64,000 nt of DNA from assembly GCA_027382625.1 (NCBI GenBank), contig JAJKFJ010021601.1, positions 1 through 64,000 on the forward strand, read 5' to 3'. Below are positions 23,277-35,851 of this stretch, piece after piece. The number at the start of each line of letters is the position of its first letter. Within the stretch, counting starts at the first letter, position 1. Below the pieces are notes generated by a model that saw nothing but the letters and a program-made list of their open reading frames with translations, was not told the origin of the DNA and did no database searches. The DNA is from Tetmemena sp. SeJ-2015 (taxonomy: Eukaryota > Ciliophora > Spirotrichea > Sporadotrichida > Oxytrichidae). The translations under genes and the position numbers were made by a program.

Positions 23277-26200
23277 ATGTCAACTTCTATATTCGAGTGC
23301 TCTATTTGCTTCTCTCTGTATGACGAAAGTGAGTTACTCCTCCTTCCTTATATAGAATTCTATTCCTTCCTTTAGCTCCGAGTTTTAATTAATCTTTAGG
23401 CATTCACAGGCCACTTATTATCCAGTGTGGACACGTCTACTGCGAGTGTTGTCTACTGAGGTGCACTACAAGTCCCCAGGTGCCAACTGATGAAAAAAGT
23501 CAACTGAATTCGCAGTCAAACTCCTAAGAAAGTTCAAGTGGGCTATATGGCTAATCTCTCTCTTAATTGCAAGCTAACACTTCGGATAATGAGAGAGGCC
23601 TTATTTAAAGAAATATATCAGAGAGAGTAAGTTAGGATAATACGCAAGGGACAGAAGACAGCAAGGAGGGGAATGATTCCACTACCTAAAGACAAATAAG
23701 TTCTTAACGTTAGAATAGCTAAGAAGAACAAAAGGAAATTGCTCAGGAGGTCATCCCACAAAGATCCCAAGCTCAGAAAGGATATATCTCATTTAATTTC
23801 AAGATTTATTCTACTATTTTCTTTGAAAGGAGAGTACCCGCCAGAAATAGCGAATGAGATAAAGTATTACAATTCTGAGCTTCAGTATTTCATTAAGTGC
23901 CCATCCTGCAACAAGACTCATTAGACTCATCCCTCACTTCTGCCATGCGTTTACCAATTAATTTTGTTATATTAGTCGTTTAATCTATCTTGCAATTAAT
24001 AGCGAGCACCTTTTCCTTACCATCATCTTAGTCTTAGCCCAATTTTGGAATTAACTGTGCTCAGAGACTCTAGAAATAGACGAGTAACGAACCACCACAT
24101 TAGAAAAGTGGGGGCTTGATGCTTGAAAGTTAAGACCAATAAAGTGAAAATCTGTCTAGTCAAATGAGTTAAGTCTAAATAAATAAGAGGCAGGGAAGTG
24201 AAAGTGACTTCTAAGAATAGCGCACCTCAGAAAAAGCAGTTCATACGCACACTAGCAAGAGGTAACCAAGTTCAAAGAACTTCAGAGACCACAAATAAAT
24301 CATCATAAATTGCTGTTACTTCATTTGGATTTTAATATAAATAAAGACAGCCTTCAGCTGCGAATTGCTTAAGGCATCCTGATAAGAAGATTAAGTACAT
24401 TTGCGAGAGTGATATGGCTTTCCTCTGTTCAAAATGTGTGATCTAACATACAGGCGTTGGCCATGTGATACAAGAATATTCTGTGGACCTAAATAAGATC
24501 AAATCTGATTTCAACGATGTCAATTTGAGATACTATAGCTCAAATTATTTCCTTATTAAGCACCCTTATTCCTTTCTTGCTATTTAAATTAATAGCATGT
24601 GCTAGTAGAGGCTGTGAAAGGTAAATAGAGTTATGAACAGTTGGAGTAAAAGCTAAACGAGATGTGTGGTCGCTAGATCAGCAAGATGGAAATTACTTTC
24701 AAATCTCTCTTCCGTACTTTAGACTAAAAGAAGAAAGAGTTCGCTAAAATTTTGAGAGACTTCTACGGTGATCAGAAGTAGAAGCTGGAATATGATAAAG
24801 CGAAGTCCTCAAAGTTTCTTCAAAAGGTATCCAAAATGCAGGATGAGTTTCAAACCTTAGAGAAAGAACTCGAGTCGACAGCGTACGAGGAGTTCTTTAA
24901 AACTCTTCATGAGAAGACGAGTGAACTTAATATGATGTAAGAGCAAGGTTGGAGTTTGATGAGAGGAGCCCAAGCCAATGAAAAGACTCTCACTTATGCA
25001 ATATTCGTTGATCAAGTGAAGATTTCAGACTTTGGAAATGTGCAGTATGTCAAGGCTAGTGAGTATAAAAGAGGGAAGAGGTCATAGAATACTAAAGCAT
25101 AGGATGAACAGATTCCTGAGATTGGGGCAATTGTTCAAACTAAACAGTCAACGAGCAAAGAAAGAAACAGGGAGAGGACTCACTCCCATGGCAAAAGAAA
25201 GCAGCAAGTATCGCACACTCACTCAACCAATCATAGATATATTGTTATGAAACTTTCATTTTAGTAAGTGTTTAGAAAATGATCCATAAGCCTTATTAGA
25301 CAAATACCAAGAAGATTTGGTTCAAAAGAAAACAGAGAGGGCGAAGATTTGGCAACTTGATGCTAAAGTGGAAAAGAAGCTGCACAATATAATTAACAAG
25401 ATCCATGAACCTAGCAGTCATCAGCTAGATCCTTAGATTAGTTCAGTCAGTCAGCCTCTCTATCAAGGTCCAGTAACGACCAAACATCATGTAGGAAGCA
25501 TAAAGGATTTAGGACTGAGTTAAATGAATGAATTCAAAACGAATTAGGAAGCATACAATTAAATAGATGAATGAATGATACATAGTCTATTTAATTTTTG
25601 TTCAATGAGAAGATTAGTGATACAAGAGATAATTAGAAAGCAGTAAATTCAAAGCACAAAGAAAAGAGATAGTGCAGAGGAGGAGTTGAAACTACTCAAG
25701 CATCCAAGAAAAGCATTGGGAAGATCAAGGAATATGTAAGAGCCAATCTGGAAAGAAGCCTTGAGCCTATTCCTACAAATGCGTCCTAGAAGGCTAGCTT
25801 TGGATTTTAGTTTAATTAAATCATAATTCCAAGAGCCATATGAGCAGGCTTCTCATCATATAGCATCCTCGATATCTGGGAATAAGCTAGATGGCCATCA
25901 AGAAGAAATAAAAGCGGAGAGAAATGTATTTAGAGGTAGTAGCAATCATACACCACACCAGCCTGCGATGCTTATTCATTAGCACAGATCTGGCCATGAG
26001 GTTTTTCTCACTGAGACCTAAAGTTTCTCAAGGCCCAGAGTTGGGGCTATGATAAATGAGTACGAAAAGAATGTCATGACTAACTAGTAAGCCACGAGAC
26101 GGCAAACTTTTGTTCCTTCAATCCGTACTGATCTAATAAATCCAAACAAGACAACCAACTTGACCACTCACAACAAGGAGTTGATTCATTCAAATCATTA

Positions 26201-28078
26201 GTAACCGTAAACAAATAAGAGTCATGTTTAAGGACCTTCACAAGAAGGGAAATCTATTATCCATACTGTATATTTCTGAAAATCTATCTTTTTAATCTTA
26301 GTAAAACACTAACTCCTATTTTAACTAGAATCCTCAAGTTAACAAGACATAAAATTAGAGCTTGTTCAACACAGGTTAAGTTCTAATGGGTTCTATGACT
26401 CATAGAGCGGATGGCAGATACGAAAGGTACAACTAGCATATTCAAGACAGCGACAATGAGTATTCTTCAATTCAGGGTGGTGCAGTAGGAGGAACCACTG
26501 AGAAAGATTACACTAAGAGACAAGATAGAGTAGGAACTGCAACCACAGCAATTAACTAATTGAACTTCAAATTCTAACACAACGCCAAATACGATTAAAA
26601 TGAGGAACTTCAAAAGTAAGGCAGTAGTAGCGCACTTCAAAAGGAAAAGAGTAGAGATGAGGATCAAATGAATATAAAGGAAATCAGTGAGGAGGGTCAT
26701 TCAGGTCAAAATAATCACATTCATCATATGAACTCGAGGGAGGAGATTTAATCTTACTCGAAGTACTTAAATCCGATCAAGTAGTAAGCTCAAAATCCAA
26801 ATAACTAGAATGATAACTTTGCGAAGGACTCTCAACTTGTAGAGGCATTCAATCAGATTAAATCTATGACAAATATTCTTTGAAATGAGTGATTAAAATG
26901 TTAGTATGCACAATAAGTTTTTAACTTTAGCAATAAGCTATAAATGGCCAACATAAACCAAAACTTAGTCCTACTTTAGTAATCTTTAGATCGTTAGAAT
27001 AATGAAAGCACAGCGACCAACCCTTTTGAAAATGGTTTAATGCGAAGTGGCCACTTGGCAAGTTAATTTAATGCGACTCTCGGTTAACTCGAAAATGAGT
27101 CGTCTATTAATGGATACGAGTGCTCCTTGATCTAGGACTTAGAGAGTTTGAAAAATATAAATCCCTTAAACAACATTCAAGCCCTTGCAATGAGTACTCT
27201 CAAAAGTAGTTGCAATCAAGGAGGACTCAACAACTTAGAATTCAATGGTGGTGGAGGTAACTTATCCTCTGATGATGAGATGGTGTTGACCAATGTAATC
27301 CAAGAGATATAAAGTAAGAGCTAAGAGAGAAAGCACCATCACAAGCAAATCATACCACACTATCAGAATCACGCTATTAAGCAGGGTGCTTAGTAGTATG
27401 TGAGTAGCACTTCGAGTAATGTCAAGAGTACTCATCAGTCTAAAGCTCATCCTGATAGTCATTAGAATTCTCATAATGTCGGAGGTGCACATTAAGGAGT
27501 AGAATAATCGAGGAGACTGTAGCAAGTATATCAGACTAACGAGAATCAAAGTGAGACTCACAAGCTAAGCAAGTATACAAGCAATTAAACTGCCAGCAAT
27601 ATAAATGAGATGGGTGCACAAGGAAATACAAATGCCTTGCTTTAGAATTAGAGAAAACAAAGTGCGAATGGACCTTTAAGTTCTAATCCTCCTAGGAAGA
27701 TAAAGAAAGAACACTCGAATAAGCCTCATCCTAGGGATCATAAACAAAGGAAGTTGAATGCTATTCCTAATGACAGATATGATAACTTCTCTCAACATCC
27801 CACTCATGTAAGTTTCCATTTTTTATTTACAAATCTTTTAGAAACGAACTGGGTCGAACTAATTTAATCAAGAAAATGCTTCAGATTTGGAGGGCAATTT
27901 GGTAAATGCTCTTAAGTCCTAGAATACAAGAAAAGCAACTCAAGATCAATCTCACTATTCTTAAAGTTAGCAGTAAAAAGATAACTTTGGAATTTAAGGA
28001 TCTTCCTCCCAGGACTAGTTTGCGAAGAGCGCTATTCAGCATACCTAAAATGGAAAAAATGCTAATAAATATCTTTGA
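23277..28078 (+). CDS. RING/B-box (TRIM-like) protein with long Gln/Ser-rich tail
   Basis: ATG at 23277 (MSTSIFECSICFSLYDE). A GTGAGT-type intron (23329-23399) joins it to HRPLIIQCGHVYCECCLL, so C-x2-C, C-x-H-x2-C-x2-C of a RING. The distal pair is KCPSCNK at about 23.9 kb after a Ser/Gln-rich insert. A B-box-like zinc site follows at 24.37-24.47 kb (CLRHPDKKIKYICESD, FLCSKCVIQHTGVGH). Then comes a long coiled coil (EQLEQKLNEMCGRQISK; KMQDEFQTLEKELEST) and a Gln/His/Asn-rich tail to TGA at 28076. The RING, B-box, coiled-coil order is that of TRIM-type E3 ubiquitin ligases; ligase activity is inferred. The RING-to-B-box linker changes frame, so several IESs remain unplaced. Two TGAs at 26881 and 26890 interrupt an otherwise continuous frame. 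Confidence 0.8.
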
Positions 28079-28158
28079 TAGTGTGTATATATTCTTTTGG
28101 TTTAAAATCTAATTCGATTATTGGGTAAATGAATGTAATTCTCAGGATTAATTACTAA

Positions 28159-30534
28159 ATGAGTGAGTTTATGCGGATTCAATCATCTAGGATGGAGAAC
28201 TACGAGTCTAAACTGCATTATTTTTCAAGCTTAAAAGATGCCACAGTTAAGCAAAGGAACCTAAAGCAGGCCTTTTCCAAGCTGTCTTAGCTGCTTCTCA
28301 AGTAAGAAAAGCATTTTTTTAATGATTGTTCGTTATAGAAACGCTTTCAATAAGTTGAAAACTAACACCCTCAACCAGGAAGTTAGCATAAGTCCTCGAA
28401 CTAAAGTAAAGAGAGTAGTGCCTCTGGAGAGTAATTCCTTGCACCGAGAGAACTTTGTCTATAAATACACCACCTTGAAGACAGAAGAAAAGCTGGCAAA
28501 TAAAAATTAGAGAGATCAAAGAGATAATGATTTGACTATAACTGAGCATGTCTCCTAATTAAAAATGCAGTAAGATAAGGTTCAATTAAAACTTCACTTT
28601 TAGAGTGAAGTTTCTGATGAGAGCATTTGGGAAAATCATTTAGAGCAATTAATCAGAGATACCTTCCACTAAGGAAAATGACCAAAGGTCTTAAAACTTT
28701 AAAATTTTAACGGGAGGCAAATAAAACGACAATCTTCAAACTCTTCTAAATGATTTGAGGGACATGGAAGGCTCGAGCTAAGAGAGACTTGGCTTTTAAT
28801 TTGAGGAAAGAAGATAGAAAGATTAAAATAATCGATTGATGAAATTAAAACCGAAATGGAATTGAGCATTAGTGAAAAATTCAACAAGTTGTCTAAAGTA
28901 AGATTATGATGGATTAAAAATTAAATCAGGTCATTCTTGTCGTCAAAGAGAAAGATATCCATTAAATAAGAGAGGACATGAGAATCCTATTTATAAAGAT
29001 TAACCACACCAGTGAGTCATTTCTTCAAATGAGGAAAGAGTTTTCTCTCATCAAAGAGGAAATTAAAAAGCACAATCTGATCCCTCTATTCCCAACAGAC
29101 TCGCAACTTTAAGAGAGACCATCAAATTATATATTTCTAATTAATTTTAAAGAGAGTACTAGTAGATAACAGCTGCAAGAAAAATATGAAACTTTTGTAA
29201 CACAGCACATCCTAAACAGTAGCTTAGATGATACCTAATATTTGGAGGACAAATAACCCAGCTTTTTATCTCATGAAAAGCTTTTAAGCTACTATAATAA
29301 TTAGAACCTTAAAGATTTGTCCTCTAACTAAGTCCTTCGACATCTTAAACAGGAAAGTCTAGATCTTCAATCCGAAAGAGTGCATCACAACAAGCAATCA
29401 GAAGAGGATTAAATGTTTCAGAGCAGGAAAAGTTCAATGCCTAGGCCTTAGACTGGTAGAAACATTAAAAGGAAATTCAACTTGCTGAATTTCCAAGCGA
29501 AGCAAATCTAATCAAACTCAAAAACTTCTAGAGCCAGGAAACAAGCTTCTTACAACACTAGAGATCTCAGGTCTCTTTTATAGTCTCACCCTATAAAGCT
29601 TATGAACAAAGAATCCAGAAATCAGACCCTATCTTCCCTTAATAACACAACGACCCTTGAGAATCCTATTTACGATACTTAAAGCTCAAACAATAAGAAG
29701 CTAGTACTCGCGATAGAAAGCTGCAAGTTTAATTCAGGGTACTAAACCCAAACAGCCCCGACTTAAGCCTAGAGTAATCACTTCACTCTATTAGCATTAC
29801 CTGACTCAAGTAATCATGCCAAAGATGGAGTTAGCAGGGCTCCTGCTTCAGCCTAACCTAGATACAAGGGTCTTGAAAAGCTTAATAACGCTATCTAGAA
29901 TAAGATACTGCCTGAGTAAAATCCAAAATCTGAAGTTTTAGAGTGGAAAGAGCTAGACTTGAATGAATAGTTCAAGAATTCTCTCTCCAAAGATCACTAG
30001 TTTAGAAATAAGTCAAGACTTCACATCACCTCATTCCAAAGCTAGAGAGTGAGACAGCAGACACAGTTATCCAACTCTTTTGCAAGACCTTCTAATCCCT
30101 ATTTCAAGAGGTCTGATGAAAAGCAGATAGTTTTCAATGAAAAGATAGGTAAGCATCACTTGGATATGCTTTTGAAACAAGGATAGTAGAATTAAGAGGA
30201 ATCGGGCCTATCACGCACTTTTAACGGACAAAGAAACAATAAAATACTCACTTTAGACTACGAAGATGTAAAGTTTAAGCATGAATAAGCTCAAAAGGGG
30301 CCTGTAGGAAGCGGACCACTTGCTACTACAATTAACTAAACGAATTCTCCAGCATTGACAATAACATAAAAGTAAATCTAGTCCACAAAGAGACCATCAT
30401 CAATAATTAGAGGTTCTTCCTCTCTGAATAAAAGCCGGCCAAGTAGCAGAAGAAATAATCCAGCTGATTTAACCAACTATGGGCGTAATAAAATGCTCTT
30501 GAAATTTAATAATGCAGATTTATCTCATATTTGA
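28159..30534 (+). CDS. Large Gln/Ser/Lys-rich protein
   Basis: ATG at 28159 (MSEFMRIQSSRMENYESKL). TGA at 30532 follows NNADLSHI. The first third is helical (LKQAFSKLSQLLLKQEK; ERLKQSIDEIKTEMELS), interrupted near 28.3, 28.68, 28.91 and 29.13 kb. From about 29.15 kb one frame is open for nearly 1.4 kb without any TGA, rich in Ser, Gln, Asn, Lys and Arg. It starts only 80 bp after the stop of the RING gene and could be its continuation if that TGA lies in an IES. No domain was recognised; probably a cytoskeletal or ciliary structural protein, at low certainty. Confidence 0.6.
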
Positions 30535-30539
30535 GGGTA

Positions 30540-30990
30540 ACCTAAGTATAATGATGAATTTTCTTGGGAAAATCTTCCATTAATCCAAAGTAACTTCACC
30601 TTGAAATCTTTATGATAAATATATTTGATATTGACTTTCAATATCTTGCGAACTTGTGCATTTATTCGAAAATTTCAAGCAATAAAAATCGTGATTTCTG
30701 GAATTATTTTTTTCAAACTATAAATATGGCTTTTTACTCGAATTAACTAGGAATAGTATGGCTAATTTAACTTGAGCTCAAGTGAACTCCTATTAACAAA
30801 TTTAAGCAGGCTAGCTGTTTTGAAACTTCTGAAAAATTTAGTTTCTAATCTACTCTGAGCAAGCATAGGAGTTCCTTAAAAATAATCTTATTGCTTTATT
30901 TGTGATTGTTCACAGATATGATCTCTGCTTCAGAAGCCCTCTCTAAGTAAAGTTGCTTTGGAAAGTGTTTGAATCGATACATGTGCATGG
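30540..30990. other. Intergenic, convergent gene ends
   Basis: About 450 bp of AT-rich DNA between the plus-strand gene ending at 30534 and the minus-strand deubiquitinase ending near 30999. Nothing recognised. Confidence 0.5.
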
Positions 30991-30998
30991 CAACAGAG

Positions 30999-32540
30999 TC
31001 AAAGTCTCTAAATTAATAAAATTTCATAGTCTTCAAAAGCAAAGATGTTTGAGTCATTAAAGAGACACCATATAATTTAACCCTGAACTTCCTGCTTGAC
31101 ATAGGCAATATAGTGTTTGTGACTGTAGCAGATCATCCCTATAAAATTGTAGCACCTATGAGAATTAATGAGTTTGAGCAAGTAGACTTACAAGGTTGTT
31201 CCTTTCCCTATCTAAGTCGCAACTTTCAAATTAATGAATTGGCTGATGTCGAAACTTAATGGCAGAGAAAAGAAGAGAGAGTCAAAGTCTGACTCATCTA
31301 TTCCCTCAAAATTTAGAGAAATTATCAGAACTTCTGGAGCTGCTTCGGCGCACTTATGTGACACCACATCCTTCATATTACAATAATCGCAGTCTACTTT
31401 TGTGCAGCCCTATAATAAAGTTCGAGCAAAAATTGTACTTACAAGCTAATTTCTTGCTATAAAAGTTAAGAAATGACTGCTAGAGCAAGAAGCAATGAAA
31501 TCCCCAGCGTGAAGTTAACTCTATTGATACTCTTTGAAATCACTGAAGATCAAATCTAAACTCAAGTCAGAGTCATCAATCTGTTCAAAAGCTTTGTTGG
31601 TATTTTGCCAGCCCTAACAATTGCATTCATACTCCTCAGTTATCCTTAGCTTTAAAAGACTGAGCAGATTTTGCTCACTCACTAAATTTTTCTATCCTAA
31701 CTTTTTCTATAAGTTGGCAATATGCTTTGAGGTTTTGTGGATTATGAACTTCAATATCTCCCCTGCATCATCTTCTTCTCCAATATTACTCATGCTCTTC
31801 TAGCCTCATTCTTTTAATATTGCAACTCTTAAGCCTTGGCTGCTGAATACTAAAATCCCTCAAACTTATGAGTTCCATATTCATCAAGGTTAAAGAAGCT
31901 AAGGCCTCATGCTCAATCCTTCATTAAATGTGCTCTAAAAAGAAGTTAAAAAAAAGAGTTGAAATTAAGACATACATGCAATGAGAGTAAGAATTCATTA
32001 TCGATATGACACCACGGTTCATCAAAGTTTCAAGAGAATAAGTGAAAATTTGCCTGAAAGAGCCAACCCTAAAAAGAATCTAGAGAGCTGAATTAAGGAA
32101 GCAGTTTTGCTCAGCTTGTGAGTTCATGAACCCGAAAAGAGGACTATCTTTTGGCTTTATAACTTCTCTTGAGTTAAAGTCAAATTTATGTTCTTCAGGG
32201 CGAAAGGTTTCCGACTGTAAATTTTGCTGAGTTGAGATTTTCGAGGCTGTGGCAAAACATAGCTTAGAGTTTTGTTGGGTGGTGTTTTGAGTGACTCCCT
32301 CCATTGGGGTGTAAAACTCTTCAGTTTCTTCTTGCTCAATTATTGATTGCTTTGAAGAAGCAGCTTCTCTTAGTTTTAAAAAGCAGTAGGCATAGATATA
32401 AGGGGATTGTTTGAGCACTATGGGTAATGACTCATCAGATAATAGTCTCTCATTTTAGTTTGGCAAAATGCGCAAACCACATTCCTTATCATTTTCAATT
32501 TTATAATCTAAACTATAAAATCAAAACCTCAGAGAGAGAT
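30999..32540 (-). CDS. USP-type ubiquitin hydrolase (USP53/54-like)
   Basis: Minus-strand gene, 5' end near 32540 (KECGLRILPNQNER readable; start codon not found). At about 32.1 kb, FGFMNSQAEQNCFLNSAL matches the Cys box of USPs, with NCFLNS as in USP53/54-type enzymes. Further on come CDYCNMKDVVSHKCAEAAPE (putative zinc/finger region, about 31.35 kb) and the His-box region GMICYSHKHYIAYVKQ, then IIWCLFNDSNI (about 31.1 kb). This order matches the UCH catalytic domain, which cleaves ubiquitin from substrates, although divergence at the boxes means activity is not assured (the His box is SHKHY rather than GHY). The mid-domain contains several frame changes, so IES positions are unresolved. TGA at 30999. 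Confidence 0.75.
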
Positions 32541-32601
32541 AGTAGCTAATGAATTCTGAAATTAAAAAGTGGAATAATTTCAAAGCGTCTAATTTGTATT
32601 T

Positions 32602-35568
32602 TCAAGGAGCAGTGGTATCACCTATAGCAGCTTTTGCCATGTCTGCTAAGATTCCTCCCTGATTGATGAGTTCCTTAGTGTATGAGACAACTATGATAGT
32701 GAATGGCATGAAGTAGAAGTAGTATGTGGCGTAGAGAGTGCGGAGTAACTTGTAGATAATGAATGTGAGTCTGAACTTAGATCTGTATTCCTCTCTTGCA
32801 GGGGCATGCTCCTTCACTTCGAGAGTAAACCCATCCTCTATCTCTTTTATAAACCTCAAGCATAGATATAGATAGATATGATTCTTTCTCTTGCTTGATC
32901 TTATTGTGGTAGAGAGAGCCTGCATAGATATCATCAATCTCTGCAATTACACCAAGTGCAATGAAGTTCATTAGTACGTTCTGCACAGTATCTTGAGAGC
33001 AGATTAGCACAATACAAATCAGCTCAGTCAGGAAAGCGCCGATCAACTGCATCAGTCCAATAGAAAACATAGTGTACTCCAATACAAACATCATTTATCA
33101 CATTTTATTGTAGTACTTGAATCTAAAGACCATGAAGCAAGTGTAGTAGAGCATCTGGATGGCTTGCCTAATTTCTCCTGAGAGCATCATGTGAAGCAAC
33201 ATACCGCAAAGTATTCTAGTCAAGAAAACGTAGTAGGAGACGCTTGGGAGGTCTTCCAATTTATACTCTACAAATACTAGCAGCACCAACAGCATCTGCA
33301 CTACGAAGATGAACACACAGGATCCGAATAGCTTGTTTGACTCATCCTCACTGCTGGAGATTATGATCTCTCTCTGATCTTAATCTCTGTTTCTCAACAG
33401 ACTAAGTTTAAAGTTAATTCTGCCTCTTACTTGGTTGTTAGGCTCTTAATGAAATTAAATTTTAACAAGGTGGCTCTTTCTCTGCTGCCTCTTTGTACTT
33501 CTGGTCTAACTTTTAGAAGCTGACGAAGGTGATGGCGTAGAAGTCCACATTGAACTGCATGAGTGTCATGAATGTCTGATTGAGTGTTTTCTTGGTCATC
33601 ACCAGGTCTTCAGGATGAAAGTATAATTACTCACTTAAATTAATAGGAGTGGGCTCTTTTTCTTTGACACCTCCTCCACCAACAAAGGTCTCCAATAGTT
33701 ATATTAAAATTTTGATAAGCAACTTATTTGAGTTGGTTGAGCTTGCCCATGGCCTTGCGCTTGAGAACGACAGCCATTGTGAAAATGTTGATGAGGTAAA
33801 CCTTCAGAAGCAAGGACATGAACAAGAAGGTCAGCACCCAGTAGCGGATCACGTTGTCAGCTGGGCGGTCCAGCAAAATCATCTACACTGCCATGTAGAG
33901 CATGTTGGCCATGATAAGTCCAACACTCCCCACCTCATTGTTCCAGCTTCCATCCGAACTGCAGCTTATAATATAATAATTAGCAAATTAAAGGGCCATT
34001 AAATAGCCGTGCTAAATTTGCTGTTACGCACTTATCTGACGCACACAAACCTACCTCGAATAGGATATAAACACGCCCCCGCACCTCACATTCTGAGGCA
34101 GAACACGGACTTCTTACCATCAAAAAACCTAAAAGGATAAAAAAAATCGTAGCTTCGGACCAAGACAAGTCGCTGCCCTTAGGTTGCTCCTGTCCAGCTT
34201 GCATGACTGAGTGTTTGCCATGATCACATCCCCCACGCCTACAAATTAGAGGGTATGGGAAACCACTACCTTTGATATCTCTCAGTGAGCAGTCAACCCC
34301 TCCCCAGGCTGCTGCCATTATCCTGCCTCATTAAGACTCACCCACAGCCAAGGATTACCAAACAGAAGCTTCAGGGAAGCACGTGCCAGTGCCGGTGTGC
34401 GTCCTGAATTAACTTCTAATTTAATATCCTTTATAAATATTCTTTAAACTTAGTGAACAAGTCGAAGAACATCAAAGAGAACAAGACTCTTAAGATTAAG
34501 ATAAGAATTAGTTGTATATGACTCCAAGTACTGAAAGAATGATGATGGAGGATCTAAAGCTGCTTTGTTCCTTTTACCAGGTGTCTCTGATCAACACAAA
34601 GCACGAGAACGCAAAGATAAATCAGACAACAAAAATTTTAAATTGAATTGAGATGATACCCACGTTGAGGAAGGCACTGTGCTGCTCCTCAGTGAGCACT
34701 AGGAAATCTTGGTTTTATCTTTCCACTCCCCAAAACTCTGATGGGTCATTCTCAAACTGCTCGAAATTTACTTCTGCCTTCTTTAAAAAGTATATACTTC
34801 AACAAATTATTCTTTTAAAGAATAACTTCTACTCAGCTTAGTCTGCATATATAGGGGCTTAAATAAAAAGTAGATTTAATGTTGAGAGTGGTGCTTCTAT
34901 CTTGTTGATTGAAGTGGATTCCCCATCTAGGGTGGTAACTCTATTCTCCTCAGTCTCTTCACTCTCTGCCTTTAGAAGCTGCTGCTGTTCATAAGCCTCC
35001 AGCTCTCTTAGCTTACCCACTGTAATAGGGATCTCCAAGTTCAACTCAGACTGCAAAAACAGGTAGATGATCGTCACTACAATCACAAAACCGAATCTCA
35101 CCCAAAATTCTCGCCTATTATACTCTACTTATAAATTGCAGTGTAGTAGAAAGATATTTCAATGAGCAGCCACTGTTGAGCTCTGCCATTGGTCTCAGTC
35201 TCTTCCTCTGTGTGGATGACTCCATCTGCTTCATCACTCTCGAAACTAGAGGAGATGTACTTAACCTAGGCATAGAACACTCCTGCTTGGTAGTAAGCTG
35301 CGCCTAGAAGAGTAAGGGTTTGCTTGAGTGCACCCAAATCCTTTTCACAGAGGGCCATGACGTGGGTGAACAGCTCCACTGAGTAACAAATTATGTGAAT
35401 AAACATCAGAGCACCAATTGCAAAGTCTCTGCTGTACAAGTCAAGTTCTCCTTTAATCCACAGCACGATTATGGCCAGGAAGAAGGCCAACTGCAAGTAA
35501 ATGATCTTAGAGGCTATCTTATAAGCCTACAAAGGGTCTAGTATCCTCATAATCAAATTTAAACTCAT
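32602..35568 (-). CDS. Multi-pass membrane protein, family copy A
   Basis: ATG at 35568 (MSLNLIMRILDPLQAYKIA) and TGA at 32602. The N-terminus carries the family hallmark DPLQAYK before TM1 (LQLAFFLAIIVLW). Then come IGALMFIHIICYSVELF, TLLGAAYYQAG, RFGFVIVVTIIYLFL and a charged linker (KLRELEAYEQQQLLKAE). Later segments are IMANMLYMAVQMILL, VLTFLFMSLLLKVYL, VDFYAITFVSF and SVSYYVFLTRILCGMLLHM. The conserved NVLMNFIALGVIAEIDDIYA follows, and FRLTFIIYKLLRTLYATYY near the end. About 8-10 TM helices are likely. Four more copies lie at 48.6-64 kb. Many ciliate multi-pass proteins carry the N-x-AL-x-IxEIDD motif; no transport function is proven. The GC-rich block at 34.0-34.4 kb interrupts it. Confidence 0.75.
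33995..34405. other. GC-rich block of foreign composition
   Basis: About 410 bp with base composition unlike the surroundings (CCCCCGCACC, CCGGTGTGCG, CCTCCCCAGG motifs). It sits between two coding segments of membrane protein copy A, flanked by TTAA-containing AT-rich DNA (near 33991 and 34407). On the minus strand it is open for 112 codons, but the product resembles nothing and does not continue the host frame. It could be part of an unrelated gene nested in an IES, a structured RNA or a small insertion. GACGCACAC at 34038 recurs in inverted orientation near 34397, too short to call terminal repeats. Confidence 0.6.
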
Positions 35569-35851
35569 AATTCAAAGTTAAGTCATTCTCTTTGGGTATT
35601 TTTTAAGCAATAGCTTCATTTATCCTTAGATTTTAGTCTTTTAAATTCTAATTAAGTTGATTTATGCGCTTTTTTGAATCTTTTTTATAATTCCACTACG
35701 ATTTATTCACCTTATTAAGGTGTATATTCAGTTAGCAAATAGCATCTGAGGCAGTTTATTTGTTATTATCTGTATTCATTTACTCAAAAATTAAATCAAA
35801 CTTAAATTGGAGCAAATAAAGGAGATATAATTTTCATATTCCTTCTAACTA

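Noticed and set aside
33649..34002. Plus-strand ORF of 117 codons
   Set aside because: It is antisense to TM segments of membrane protein copy A (IMANMLYMAVQMILL on the minus strand).
34728..34740. Possible C4A4 telomeric repeat (CCCCAAAA)
   Set aside because: A single occurrence inside coding sequence, not tandem.
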